In this document: positions 51,065 through 59,014 of the stretch, one piece after another
Layout of the letters: each line of letters starts with the position of its first letter
Position numbering within the stretch: the stretch's first letter is position 1
Assembly (NCBI GenBank): GCA_964655245.1
Contig: CAZZLQ010000004.1
Span: forward strand, 6,745-70,744
Length of the DNA stretch: 64,000 bases
Origin: JBEIHI01 sp964655245
GTDB taxonomy: Bacteria > Bdellovibrionota > UBA2394
Direction: 5' to 3'
Position numbers and translations under genes: made by a program
Notes under the pieces: model-generated
The model's input: only the letters and a program-made list of their open reading frames with translations
What the model was told of the DNA's origin: nothing
The model's database searches: none

Positions 51065-52379
51065 TTACTTCCCCTAGTTGCCAAGAATGGGTTGCTTCGG
51101 TGACTTTGGCAAATAAAATTTGACCTTCACGAAATCCATCTTGAGGAGCCAGATGGACCAAGCGATTTTTGCGAGAGCGACCTGTCCATAGATTTGCATT
51201 CCACCTCGAGGGTCCCTCAAGCATGACCTCGATGGTCTGGTTGATATCTTCGCGATACTTGCGAGCTGATACATCACGTTGAACCTTGAGAAGTTCAGTG
51301 ATTCGATCGGTCTTCTCTTGAGCACTCACGTCGTCTTCCATTTTTGCAGAGCGAGTGTAGTTACGAGTGCTGTATTTGAACGCGTAGACGTTGTCGAATT
51401 CGACTTCCTTGATGACTCGCATCGTCTGCTGAAAATCTTCCGCGGTTTCCCCTGGAAACCCCACAATCACATCTGTTGAAAGAGAGATGTCAGGACGATA
51501 CTTGCGGACAAGCTCCATTTTTTTGAGGAATGTTTCCGCCGTATAAAATCTTCGCATGCGGCGCAGAACGGAGTCTGAGCCAGCTTGGAAAGGAAGATGA
51601 AGATGCTCGCAAAGAATCGGTAGCTCAGCAAACGCTCGAGCGAGGTTTTCATCGAAATCTCGAGGATGAGACGTTGTGTAGCGCAGTCGAGCAAGACCCT
51701 TCAATGCACCACCTTCGGATTCGTTTTGAAACATCTTGAGGAGATCGTAGAGCGAATGAAACGCGCCGGACTTTGATTTGCCCCAGTAGGAATTGACGTT
51801 TTGGCCAAGTAACATGATCTCCTTAGCGCCTTTTTGGACGAGAGCAGCCGCTTCATCGATGAGCTCTTCAGGACTTCGGCTGACCTCTCGGCCGCGAGTG
51901 AAGGGGACGATGCAATACGAGCAAAATTTATCACAACCATTTGTGATCGTGAGAAATGCTTGAGACTTCGACTCGGGTCTGGAAGACGGCAGGAGGAGAT
52001 CAAAATCCTCAAGAGTTTCCCAATTTTTTTCAAAGGGTTCAATGAGTTGGGGTAGCTCACGGTAATTGTTTGTGCCGAAGGCAAAATCCAGAAACTTAAA
52101 TCGACTGAGTAACTTTGGTCCTTCTGTCTGTCCGACGCAGCCACCAAATCCAATCACCGTCGAAGGCTTTAGGCTTTTGATGGCGGAGAGTTTTCCCAAG
52201 AAGCTCAGTGCTTTGTTCTCAGACTTCTCGCGAACAGCGCAGGAGTTGATCAAGATGAGTTCCGCATCTTCCATTCGAGACGTGCGCTCAAAGCCCTTAG
52301 GACTCAGAATCTGAACCATTTGCTCGCTATCGTACTCGTTCATTTGACAGCCAAAAGTTTGAATAAAAACACGGCGCAT
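50970..52379 (-). CDS. miaB: tRNA-2-methylthio-N6-dimethylallyladenosine synthase MiaB
   Basis: MiaB is the radical-SAM methylthiotransferase acting on A37 of tRNAs reading UNN codons. The N-terminal cluster cysteines are C11, C47 and C81, the SAM-cluster motif is CDKFCSYC, and a C-terminal TRAM domain is present (near residues 375-438). After the TRAM domain a tail of about 30 residues (from NEVSPLLDSRPSH) runs 95 bp into the vanZ-like gene. The tail has no family similarity that I can see. The start MRRVFIQTFGCQMN is canonical. Confidence 0.95.
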   Translation of the reverse strand: MRRVFIQTFGCQMNEYDSEQMVQILSPKGFERTSRMEDAELILINSCAVREKSENKALSFLGKLSAIKSLKPSTVIGFGGCVGQTEGPKLLSRFKFLDFAFGTNNYRELPQLIEPFEKNWETLEDFDLLLPSSRPESKSQAFLTITNGCDKFCSYCIVPFTRGREVSRSPEELIDEAAALVQKGAKEIMLLGQNVNSYWGKSKSGAFHSLYDLLKMFQNESEGGALKGLARLRYTTSHPRDFDENLARAFAELPILCEHLHLPFQAGSDSVLRRMRRFYTAETFLKKMELVRKYRPDISLSTDVIVGFPGETAEDFQQTMRVIKEVEFDNVYAFKYSTRNYTRSAKMEDDVSAQEKTDRITELLKVQRDVSARKYREDINQTIEVMLEGPSRWNANLWTGRSRKNRLVHLAPQDGFREGQILFAKVTEATHSWQLGEVNEVSPLLDSRPSHLRSDSLPLEHSSERSSVA

Positions 52380-52523
52380 AACGACCGGCAGAAGCTAGCA
52401 AATTCGGGGGCTGCTTCAAAGGGGCACAGCGAGAAATCACCAAAAACTGGTTTTTAAGCCTCCATCATCTTTGCGGTTCGGCCCTGAAAAGTTTGCACTA
52501 AATCGCTCTAGGCTGCGTTTAAA

Positions 52524-52553
52524 CAGGCCAGGAGCGCCCTTTGAGGGGGCCTG
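52524..52553 (+). promoter_or_regulatory. Hairpin in the leader of the FG-GAP lipoprotein gene
   Basis: CAGGCC (52524-52529) pairs with GGCCTG (52548-52553), and inside lies CCC-TTTGA-GGG (52537-52547). G and four T residues follow at 52555-52559, so it could be a weak terminator or attenuator in the 239-bp gap before the gene at 52619. I see no clear promoter pair around it. Confidence 0.4.
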
Positions 52554-52618
52554 GGTTTTGCAGATTCTAGGCTTTGGGCGGTCTGTTGGCGTTGCGTTAA
52601 AAATGAGGTTTGACGATT

Positions 52619-53674
52619 ATGTCTGTTTTCAAGGCTTTCTTCAATTCTATTCAGGTTATTGCTGTCATTGGTGCTCTGACAGGGTGTGGAGCAGAGGAGG
52701 AGTTGCCTCCTGCTGTGATTAGTCCGACTTCTCCCGTTTCCGGGCCAGCGCCAAACACATTGATCAGATCGGACTTCGATCAAGATGCTTCTCCCGATTT
52801 TGTCATGACGTCTCAAGGCGTAATATCGATCTGGTTTATGAAGATTCTGAGCAATGTGCTGAGTCTTCAAAGCACCGCTCCTGTGGCGAGCATTCCCCCT
52901 GATTCTGCGGTCGTAGGATCGGCTGACTTTGATCGAGATGGAAAAATAGATCTCTTGATTTTGAATAACACTTCCAAAAAACTCTCGATTTTAAAACTGA
53001 CCGGTGCAGCGGGATCAACCTATCAGTCCTCATTGCCCCTGACGACTTCCAACGGTGCTGCTGAGTTTTCGATTCCATCGAGCCATGTTGTGGCGGGTAC
53101 TGTAGATTATGACTTTGATGGTGATCCCGACATTCTCATTTGGAACGCTTTAGCAGGAAATGATCTTCGAATCTTGAAGTTTCAGGGGCGTCAATTTGTC
53201 AGTGAGGAAGTCCTCGTTGACTCTGCGAATAATCCAGCAGGTCCTGGGGCAGAATACCTGATCGTCGGTCTTTATGATTTCCCCTCTGAAAATCGTTGGA
53301 GAATTTTCTGGCAGGCCAAAACAAGTCATCCTACCGCTGGCACTGCAGGAACGATTTATCGCTGGTCGATGAATGGCAAACAGAAAGTCTCTGGAGAGAC
53401 TGAGTCCGGCATCATCCGAAACGTGAGTGATCCGCTCACCCCGATCAACTTGAAAGCCGCCTCTCCTTGGGTAGTCGCAGGTGTTCGCAAGTATCCAGGG
53501 GATGCCTCGATCAGTATGATCTTGCAAAATCCAACGGCTCAGACTTCAAGCGCCTCTGACTACAAATATGTTCGTTGGAAGTTCAATGCCTCACTGGAGT
53601 ACACGGGCTTTGAGTATGTGGCCGGAACAGCGTTGACCGTGGGCCAAACGCCTCCGTCAATTCAGCCCAATTAA
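52619..53674 (+). CDS. FG-GAP/VCBS-repeat lipoprotein
   Basis: The signal ends with the lipobox ALTGC (Cys23). The exported part contains at least three FG-GAP/VCBS calcium-loop repeats (SDFDQDASPDF, ADFDRDGKIDLLI and VDYDFDGDPDILI) and two or more degenerate repeats further on. The fold is probably a beta-propeller attached to a membrane by lipid, in the periplasm or on the cell surface. No enzyme motif is seen. The ATG at 52619 has GAGG ten bases upstream. The family type is the same as the insertion in the flagellin at 59004-60860. It is convergent with the TPM gene (4-bp overlap). Confidence 0.85.
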   Translation: MSVFKAFFNSIQVIAVIGALTGCGAEEELPPAVISPTSPVSGPAPNTLIRSDFDQDASPDFVMTSQGVISIWFMKILSNVLSLQSTAPVASIPPDSAVVGSADFDRDGKIDLLILNNTSKKLSILKLTGAAGSTYQSSLPLTTSNGAAEFSIPSSHVVAGTVDYDFDGDPDILIWNALAGNDLRILKFQGRQFVSEEVLVDSANNPAGPGAEYLIVGLYDFPSENRWRIFWQAKTSHPTAGTAGTIYRWSMNGKQKVSGETESGIIRNVSDPLTPINLKAASPWVVAGVRKYPGDASISMILQNPTAQTSSASDYKYVRWKFNASLEYTGFEYVAGTALTVGQTPPSIQPN

Positions 53675-54288
53675 GAACCTCGTACTTTATCAGAAATCTC
53701 GTTTTGATTACTCGCTGATGCCGGAAAATGCGTCGAAAGCTCTACTTCGATTTCATCAAGGGTTCGTAAGAAACTTTCCCCCGCAGATAACTGAGAGAAG
53801 TCATTGGCCAATTGCTGCCCAAGCAGAGCCCATCGACTGTCGGGAATGACTCTGAGTAAGCCTTTGTCTGCGAGAATAAAAGCAGAGCTCTCCATTTCTG
53901 ATATGAAGATGAGAAGCCCCGTTCGATTCTTGGTGTTAAAAACCTCCTCCTGAAGAAACCACTGTGCGGCCTCATCTTGTACGGCTTCTAGAAAAACTCT
54001 TCGAGGAGTCAGCATGATGAGCAATCGTTTCCAGTGAAGAAGAAGCCAGGTCGCGATCGATGCAGCAATTGAGAAAAACCAGTGTGATGCATGAATAGAA
54101 GTGGGGGATGAGAGGTAGAGAGCATAGAGGCAGATGATTCCGGCCATCACACTCAAATTGAATCGCCATGCATAATAATCAGAAGATCTCTCGACAATCA
54201 CAGGAACAATTTCAAGCTCGGATTTTCCCTCGATTTGAGAAATCTTTGCTTCGATCTTGTTTTTGAATTCATTCGTTAAATTTGACAT
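53671..54288 (-). CDS. TPM-domain membrane protein (LemA operon)
   Basis: The protein has 205 residues. After an N-terminal polar segment (ISQIEGKSELEIVPVIVERSSDYYAWRF) come two membrane segments (about 43-61 and 67-85) and a C-terminal part with the TPM-like TGLLIFISEMESSAFILADKG. It is the shorter TPM partner that commonly lies next to lemA and ygcG-like genes. It starts three bases after the YgcG-like gene. The biochemical role is unknown, although TPM domains have been called phosphatase-like. Confidence 0.82.
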   Translation of the reverse strand: MSNLTNEFKNKIEAKISQIEGKSELEIVPVIVERSSDYYAWRFNLSVMAGIICLYALYLSSPTSIHASHWFFSIAASIATWLLLHWKRLLIMLTPRRVFLEAVQDEAAQWFLQEEVFNTKNRTGLLIFISEMESSAFILADKGLLRVIPDSRWALLGQQLANDFSQLSAGESFLRTLDEIEVELSTHFPASASNQNEISDKVRGS

Positions 54289-54291
54289 AGA

Positions 54292-55017
54292 TCACCAACG
54301 TCCTGTGGCGCCGCCACCACTAAAGCCGCCACCGCCTCCGCTCCATCCACCACCTCCACCGAAGCCTCCAAAGCCACCTCCACCCCAAGAGCCGTATCGT
54401 CGATGCGAGTAGGCTCGAAAGCGGCTTGGGAAAATCATTCGGAGAATGAGCAGGCCCAGCATCAAAACGATAAATAGCAAATTGAACAGCAGTTGAGAGC
54501 GTCCGCTTTTTTGATGAGGCTTTGCTGGGAGTTCTTGCCCAGAGACAATTTGCTGAATGGATCGAATGGCGTTTTGAAAACCTTCCAAATAGTTGCCCGC
54601 ACGAAAGGAGGGAGTCATCCATCCGTCGATAATACGACCCGCCAACACGTCCGGGATATCGCCCTCAAGTCCCTGGCCCACTTCGATGCGAACTTGCCGA
54701 TCCTGCAAGGCCACCAGGATCAACACTCCATTGTCCTTTGAGGCGGTGCCGAGCTTCCACTGATCCGCTGCTCGGATGCTTAAGCCCTCGATGCTTTCGC
54801 CTTCGAGGCTCGGAATCGTCCAGATCTGAAACTGAATGGCATCTTTGAGACTGCGAATCTGAGCAGCCAATTGAGCCTCATCTGAGGCGGAGAGGACTTG
54901 AGCCTGGTCGATCACAGGTCCCGAGAGGGCGGGGATCTCAATGGGCTTCGAATGCAAAAGACCAATCGGAGCCATCATCCCGAGCAAAAGTCCCGCTGGG
55001 AGGAGAAAACGCCGCAT
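54292..55017 (-). CDS. TPM-domain protein, YgcG-like, with Gly-rich tail
   Basis: A signal peptide (1-23) is followed by a TPM domain (about 27-150) with GPVIDQAQVLSASDEAQLAAQI, DNGVLILVALQDRQVRIEVGQGLEG and DGWMTPSFRAGNY. One membrane segment lies near 172-190. The C-terminal glycine/serine-rich tail ends GGGATGRW, a very typical YgcG ending. The domain faces the periplasm and the tail the cytoplasm, by analogy to the family. It overlaps the lemA stop by one base, so lemA-TPM-TPM is one operon. Confidence 0.88.
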   Translation of the reverse strand: MRRFLLPAGLLLGMMAPIGLLHSKPIEIPALSGPVIDQAQVLSASDEAQLAAQIRSLKDAIQFQIWTIPSLEGESIEGLSIRAADQWKLGTASKDNGVLILVALQDRQVRIEVGQGLEGDIPDVLAGRIIDGWMTPSFRAGNYLEGFQNAIRSIQQIVSGQELPAKPHQKSGRSQLLFNLLFIVLMLGLLILRMIFPSRFRAYSHRRYGSWGGGGFGGFGGGGGWSGGGGGFSGGGATGRW

Positions 55018-55616
55018 TAAAATTTCACTTCAGGAGCCTTTTGAAGCTCTTTCTCATTTTCAACGGTGAACTGCGGCATCTTTTCGAACTTGAAGAAAAC
55101 CGAGTTCGTTAGATTGGTGGGGAACACGGTGACCAGATTGTTGAAATTTTTCACTGACTCAATGAATCTTTGTCGAGAAATGGTGATGCGATTCTCAGTT
55201 CCCTCGAGTTGAACCTGAAGATCTCGAAAGTTCTGATTCGCTTTGAGATCTGGATATTGCTCGGCTACCACCATCAATCGAGACAGCGCGCCGGCAAGTC
55301 CAGCTTGAGCCTCTTGAAACTGCTTGATTGTATCTTGGTTGAGTTGATCGAACTTGATTTGATTTTGTGTCGCTTTGGCTCGAGCCTCGACAACATTTTG
55401 AAGGGTTTGAGCTTCGTGTTTTGAATATCCCTTTACCGTTTCAACGAGATTAGGGATGAGATCCGCTCGTCGTTGATACTGAGCTAAAACATCAGCCCAG
55501 CTGGCTTCGACCTCATTCTTTTGGCGAGGAATACTCTGGATGCCGCATCCGGAAAGCAGCCCTAGGTTAAGAACAAGAATTGCAGAAAACAAGACTTTAG
55601 CTTTGATCATCTTCAT
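55017..55616 (-). CDS. lemA: LemA family lipoprotein
   Basis: The protein of 199 residues has an N-terminal signal with lipobox LSGC (Cys24), then the typical LemA helical bundle: NEVEASWADVLAQYQRRADLIPNLVETVKGY, ARAKAT, EQYPDLKANQNFRDLQVQLEGTENRI and VKNFNNLVTVFPTN. The frame extends upstream to a TTG at 55679, but the ATG at 55616 begins the signal sequence properly. It is the first gene of the lemA-TPM-TPM operon and is divergent from the SDR gene. Function of the family is not settled. Confidence 0.9.
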   Translation of the reverse strand: MKMIKAKVLFSAILVLNLGLLSGCGIQSIPRQKNEVEASWADVLAQYQRRADLIPNLVETVKGYSKHEAQTLQNVVEARAKATQNQIKFDQLNQDTIKQFQEAQAGLAGALSRLMVVAEQYPDLKANQNFRDLQVQLEGTENRITISRQRFIESVKNFNNLVTVFPTNLTNSVFFKFEKMPQFTVENEKELQKAPEVKF

Positions 55617-55657
55617 ATTGCTTTTATAAACAAAGCCGAGACTTAGGAGAAGCGCGA

Positions 55658-56443
55658 ATGAGTGTATCAATGGATTCAATGATTCGAGAGCGATTGGCAG
55701 GACAAAGGGCTTTGATCACGGGAGCCAGCGCTGGAATTGGTAGGGCAACGGCTCTTCTTTTAGCCCACTACGGGGTTGAAGTTTTGGCTGTCGCTCGACG
55801 AAAAGATCGGCTGAACGAGCTTCAAAAGGCCCATTCTCTCATTGAGCCATTGGTTTGTGATGTCACAGATTCCTTGGATCCGATCGAGTCGATTTTAGCA
55901 AAAAAGGAAGTTCACATTTTGGTGAATAATGCAGGTCTTGCCAAGGGGCGCTCAGGGGTTCAGGACCTCAATGAGGAAGACTGGAAAACAATGATTGAAA
56001 CCAATGTCCTTTCGCTCTTGCGGGTGACAAAGTTGCTCATTCCTCAAATGCTGAAGCGTGGCTGGGGGGACATTGTGAATCTGGGTTCGATTGCAGGTCT
56101 TCAATCCTATGGTGGTGGGTCGGTCTACTGTGGAACAAAGTTTGCGGTTCATGCGTTTTCAGAGGCCTGGCGACAGGACCTCATGGGAACAGATATTCGA
56201 GTGAGTGAAATCTGCCCTGGGATGGTGGAAACCGAATTCAGCTTGGTGCGATTCAATCATGACGAAGAGAAGGCGAAGAAGGTTTATGACGGCGTTCGAG
56301 TGCTCAAGGCAGAAGATGTGGCACATTCAATTCTTTGGTCCGTTTCGCAGCCACGCCATGTTACTTTGCAAAACACGATTATCATGCCCACAGATCAGGG
56401 CGCTGTGGGGCAGATCTTCCGCGGACGAGAGAAGGCTCGTTAA
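55658..56443 (+). CDS. Short-chain dehydrogenase/reductase (SDR), YdfG-like
   Basis: This is a classical SDR of 261 residues: cofactor loop TGASAGIG (21-28), NNAG near 90-93, catalytic Ser144 and the Tyr157/Lys161 pair in YCGTK. The segment after the active site (EICPGMVETEFSLVRF) resembles the YdfG group acting on serine, 3-hydroxypropionate or allo-threonine, but the substrate is not certain. An AGGAGA Shine-Dalgarno eight bases upstream supports the ATG. It is convergent with fabD and overlaps it by 4 bp. Confidence 0.88.
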   Translation: MSVSMDSMIRERLAGQRALITGASAGIGRATALLLAHYGVEVLAVARRKDRLNELQKAHSLIEPLVCDVTDSLDPIESILAKKEVHILVNNAGLAKGRSGVQDLNEEDWKTMIETNVLSLLRVTKLLIPQMLKRGWGDIVNLGSIAGLQSYGGGSVYCGTKFAVHAFSEAWRQDLMGTDIRVSEICPGMVETEFSLVRFNHDEEKAKKVYDGVRVLKAEDVAHSILWSVSQPRHVTLQNTIIMPTDQGAVGQIFRGREKAR

Positions 56444-57384
56444 GGAATCTGATCAAGCGATTGAATCTCATCAAGAGGAACGCAGATGACGTCCGATGAA
56501 ATCTTTTTGATGATTCCGGTGAGGACTTTTCCTGAGCCGACTTCGACAAATGTTTTGAAGCCATGCTCCATCGCATGACGAATACACTGCTCAAAACGCA
56601 CGGCTTGAGAGACCTGATTCATAAGGTTCGTTTTGATTTCCTGAGCATCCCATTGCTCTCTGCTGGTGACGTTGGAGAGGACGGCCACTTGGGGCTTACT
56701 CCATTCAATTCTGTTCATCGCATCCATGAGCTTGAGGCCTGCTTGATTAAGCAGTGAGCAATGAAAGGGGCCCGAGACCTCGAGCTTGGTGCCCAATCGA
56801 ATTCCAAACTCCTTGGCTCGTTTGCAGGCTTCATCAATGGCCTCGATGGATCCGGAGACGACAACCTGGCCCGGAGAGTTATAGACCGAGGGCTCAATGA
56901 CTTTTTTGGTGGAAGCAGCAATCTCGGTGCAGAGTTTCTGCGCACTTTCCGGAGTCGCTCCAATCAGGGCCGCCATCCCGCCTTGGCCGAGGGGCACAGC
57001 TTCTTGCATGAGTTTGCCTCGCAGATTTACTAGCTTGACGGCATCTTGAAATCGAATGGCCTCAGCGTGCACGAGGGCTGAGTACTCTCCCAGGGAGTGG
57101 CCTGTGGCCATACTTGCAGATTTACCTTTGGTTTTGAGCCAGCGGCTCATCGCGGTGCTGACGGTGAGCAGAGCGGGTTGAGTGATCGCAGTTTCCTTGA
57201 GTTTGTCAGCAGGACCATCTTTGATGATCTGGGAAAGAGAGAAGCCGATGTTGGCATCGGCTTCTCGAAGAACTTCAGTAAAAATAGGTTCAAAGTCAGA
57301 GAATTTTTGACTTAAGGAGTATCCCATCCCCACTGATTGGGATCCTTGTCCTGGAAAAACGAAACATACTTTGTTCTCTGCCAT
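56440..57384 (-). CDS. fabD: Malonyl-CoA:acyl carrier protein transacylase FabD
   Basis: FabD loads malonyl groups on ACP for fatty-acid synthesis. The GQGSQSVGMG loop is near the N-terminus, nucleophile Ser97 is in GHSLG and the catalytic His in SGPFHCSLL near residue 207. At 314 residues it is complete. Its ATG lies 73 bp inside the end of the upstream subtilase gene, so the two are translationally linked. No other fab genes are beside it. Confidence 0.95.
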   Translation of the reverse strand: MAENKVCFVFPGQGSQSVGMGYSLSQKFSDFEPIFTEVLREADANIGFSLSQIIKDGPADKLKETAITQPALLTVSTAMSRWLKTKGKSASMATGHSLGEYSALVHAEAIRFQDAVKLVNLRGKLMQEAVPLGQGGMAALIGATPESAQKLCTEIAASTKKVIEPSVYNSPGQVVVSGSIEAIDEACKRAKEFGIRLGTKLEVSGPFHCSLLNQAGLKLMDAMNRIEWSKPQVAVLSNVTSREQWDAQEIKTNLMNQVSQAVRFEQCIRHAMEHGFKTFVEVGSGKVLTGIIKKISSDVICVPLDEIQSLDQIP

Positions 57385-58760
57385 GATTTAGCCCTTTCCA
57401 CGACTTGATCGACTTGAACAATGCCATGTCCATATCGATTGTCTTTGCCATTAGATCCTAGGTCTTTGGCTGTCGTGTCAAGGATCTCCTGCATATCCTC
57501 GACAGTCAAATCGGGATTGGCTTGAAGCATCAGTGCAATCACCCCTGCGACGTGAGGAGTGGCCATCGACGTTCCAGACATTCGCTGCCATTTTCCTCCA
57601 GGCATGGACGAGTAAACATCAAGTCCAGGAGCAGAGACGTCAGGTTTTTTGATGAATTGAGGATACCATTTGCTTTCCCACCAAATCGTGGGCCCGCGGC
57701 TACTGAACGAAGTGACCTTTTGATTTTCATCAACAGCACCGATGGCATAGCTGAACGGGTAGGCGCCAGGAGCATTGATCGAAAAGAAGAAGCCCGAGTT
57801 TCCTGCGGCAAAATTCGGGAAGATTCCAAAGCGTCTCCAGGATCGAATGACATTTCGAAAGCCATAAGAGAACTGCGAGTTTGATCCCCATGAATTGCTA
57901 ACCACTCGTGGTGAATCATTGGTATTGGGATCGCCATCAGGATCAAGAAACCACTCCATGGCTTTGAGCAGGCCTTCCATGGTGGCTCCGCCTTTTTTGT
58001 CAAAGACCTTGGCCATCATGATTTGAGCTTCAGGGGCAACGCCAATGGATTTTCCAGACGCGCTTCCGCCTGCGATGGTTCCACTCACATGAGTTCCGTG
58101 CCCGTGGTGATCTGTGGTGTTTCCGTCTTTGGTGAAGTCTTTATTGAGAATCACTTTGCCTTCAAGGTCAGGATGAGATTCATCAATTCCGGTATCGATC
58201 ACGCCAACAATCACGCCTTTACCCGTGAGGCCTTGATCCCAGGCGCTTTGTGCTTTGATTTTTTGAAGGCCGTAGGTTTGTTTGCTCTCGTCAGTCTTTA
58301 CTGAATTCGTTGAAGCAATAGGCTGTTCAAGCTGAATGACGATGTTCTCAACAATCCCCTCGATATTGGGGTTGGCAGATAGCCGCGCAAGAGTGGCTCG
58401 ATCGACAAGAGTGACAAAAGCTTGTGAAGACCACAGGACATCGAGTTTTCCTTTGACGGCGAACTGAGTGCCCACCAAAGCGTCATTGGCGATCTCGGTC
58501 ACATAGTCTGTGATGAATTGCTTTTCGCTTTGCTTGGCGATTCCAAGAGGCATTCCCGAGCGATCTTGAAACTGAGGTTGTTTGACAAAGACGATGACCG
58601 TTTTGGTTTGATCGGCAATGCCAAGCGAGCTCTCTGGAATCTGGTTCCAGGCTTCAAGTCTCGGATCCAAAAAAGTTTTGTCGGCTTCTTTGGCCCAGGT
58701 TTGTGTTGTCATTAATTGAGTTGCAAGAACTAGGCACGCGCCTAGTGATCTAAGTTTCAT
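57312..58760 (-). CDS. Secreted subtilisin-like serine protease (S8 family)
   Basis: A signal peptide (about 1-23) is followed by a propeptide-like domain (about 45-145, inhibitor I9-like) and the catalytic domain. The triad is Asp189 in VIDTGIDESHPDL, His221 in HGHGTHVSG and Ser398 in GTSMATPHVAG; the oxyanion Asn is in AAGNSG. The protein ends with a short tail after VERAKSW that lies over the fabD start. GGGGAGGA six bases upstream supports the ATG. It is likely exported and self-processed; a role in nutrient protein breakdown is plausible but inferred. Confidence 0.93.
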   Translation of the reverse strand: MKLRSLGACLVLATQLMTTQTWAKEADKTFLDPRLEAWNQIPESSLGIADQTKTVIVFVKQPQFQDRSGMPLGIAKQSEKQFITDYVTEIANDALVGTQFAVKGKLDVLWSSQAFVTLVDRATLARLSANPNIEGIVENIVIQLEQPIASTNSVKTDESKQTYGLQKIKAQSAWDQGLTGKGVIVGVIDTGIDESHPDLEGKVILNKDFTKDGNTTDHHGHGTHVSGTIAGGSASGKSIGVAPEAQIMMAKVFDKKGGATMEGLLKAMEWFLDPDGDPNTNDSPRVVSNSWGSNSQFSYGFRNVIRSWRRFGIFPNFAAGNSGFFFSINAPGAYPFSYAIGAVDENQKVTSFSSRGPTIWWESKWYPQFIKKPDVSAPGLDVYSSMPGGKWQRMSGTSMATPHVAGVIALMLQANPDLTVEDMQEILDTTAKDLGSNGKDNRYGHGIVQVDQVVERAKSWQRTKYVSFFQDKDPNQWGWDTP

Positions 58761-58884
58761 GAAGTTCCTCCCCAGCGAAGATTTTACGGGAGTTGATGCG
58801 GTGAAGCGAATTTATTCAACCGACGCAAGGTGTTGGCGCATGACGCATTTAGTATGCTTAGGGCAAGCTCCAGATATGATTATC

Positions 58885-58900
58885 TTTGCTGCCCAGCAAA
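58885..58900. promoter_or_regulatory. Inverted repeat upstream of the flagellin gene
   Basis: TTTGCTG-CC-CAGCAAA is a near-perfect palindrome with 7-bp arms, about 105 bp before the flagellin start. Its symmetry and position would suit an operator in the flagellin promoter region, where I found no certain sigma-28 or sigma-54 element. Confidence 0.4.
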
Positions 58901-58948
58901 GTGCATTGCTGCATCGCAAAGATTGCAGATGAGTCGAGAAGGAGAGGA

Positions 58949-59014
58949 ATGTGTCGAAATTATCGACAATTTGATGCGTCGCTTCCGGGTCAAGGAGGTT
59001 GTGTTGCGTATTAA
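58949..59014 (+). CDS. Possible 21-codon leader peptide overlapping the flagellin start
   Basis: An ATG at 58949 has a GGAG core (58941-58944) four bases upstream and opens a 21-codon frame that stops with TAA at 59012-59014, inside the flagellin gene in another frame. An inverted repeat TGTCGA-AATTA-TCGACA (58952-58968) lies within it. It may couple ribosomes to the non-ATG flagellin start. No peptide similarity is known to me, and it may simply be chance. Confidence 0.3.
   Translation: MCRNYRQFDASLPGQGGCVAY

Noticed and set aside
58801..58990. Sigma-54 (-24/-12) or sigma-28 flagellar promoter before the flagellin
   Set aside because: The best GG/GC pair (in TGGCGCATGACGC) has 8 instead of 10 bases between the doublets, and no TAAA-N15-GCCGATAA match was found.
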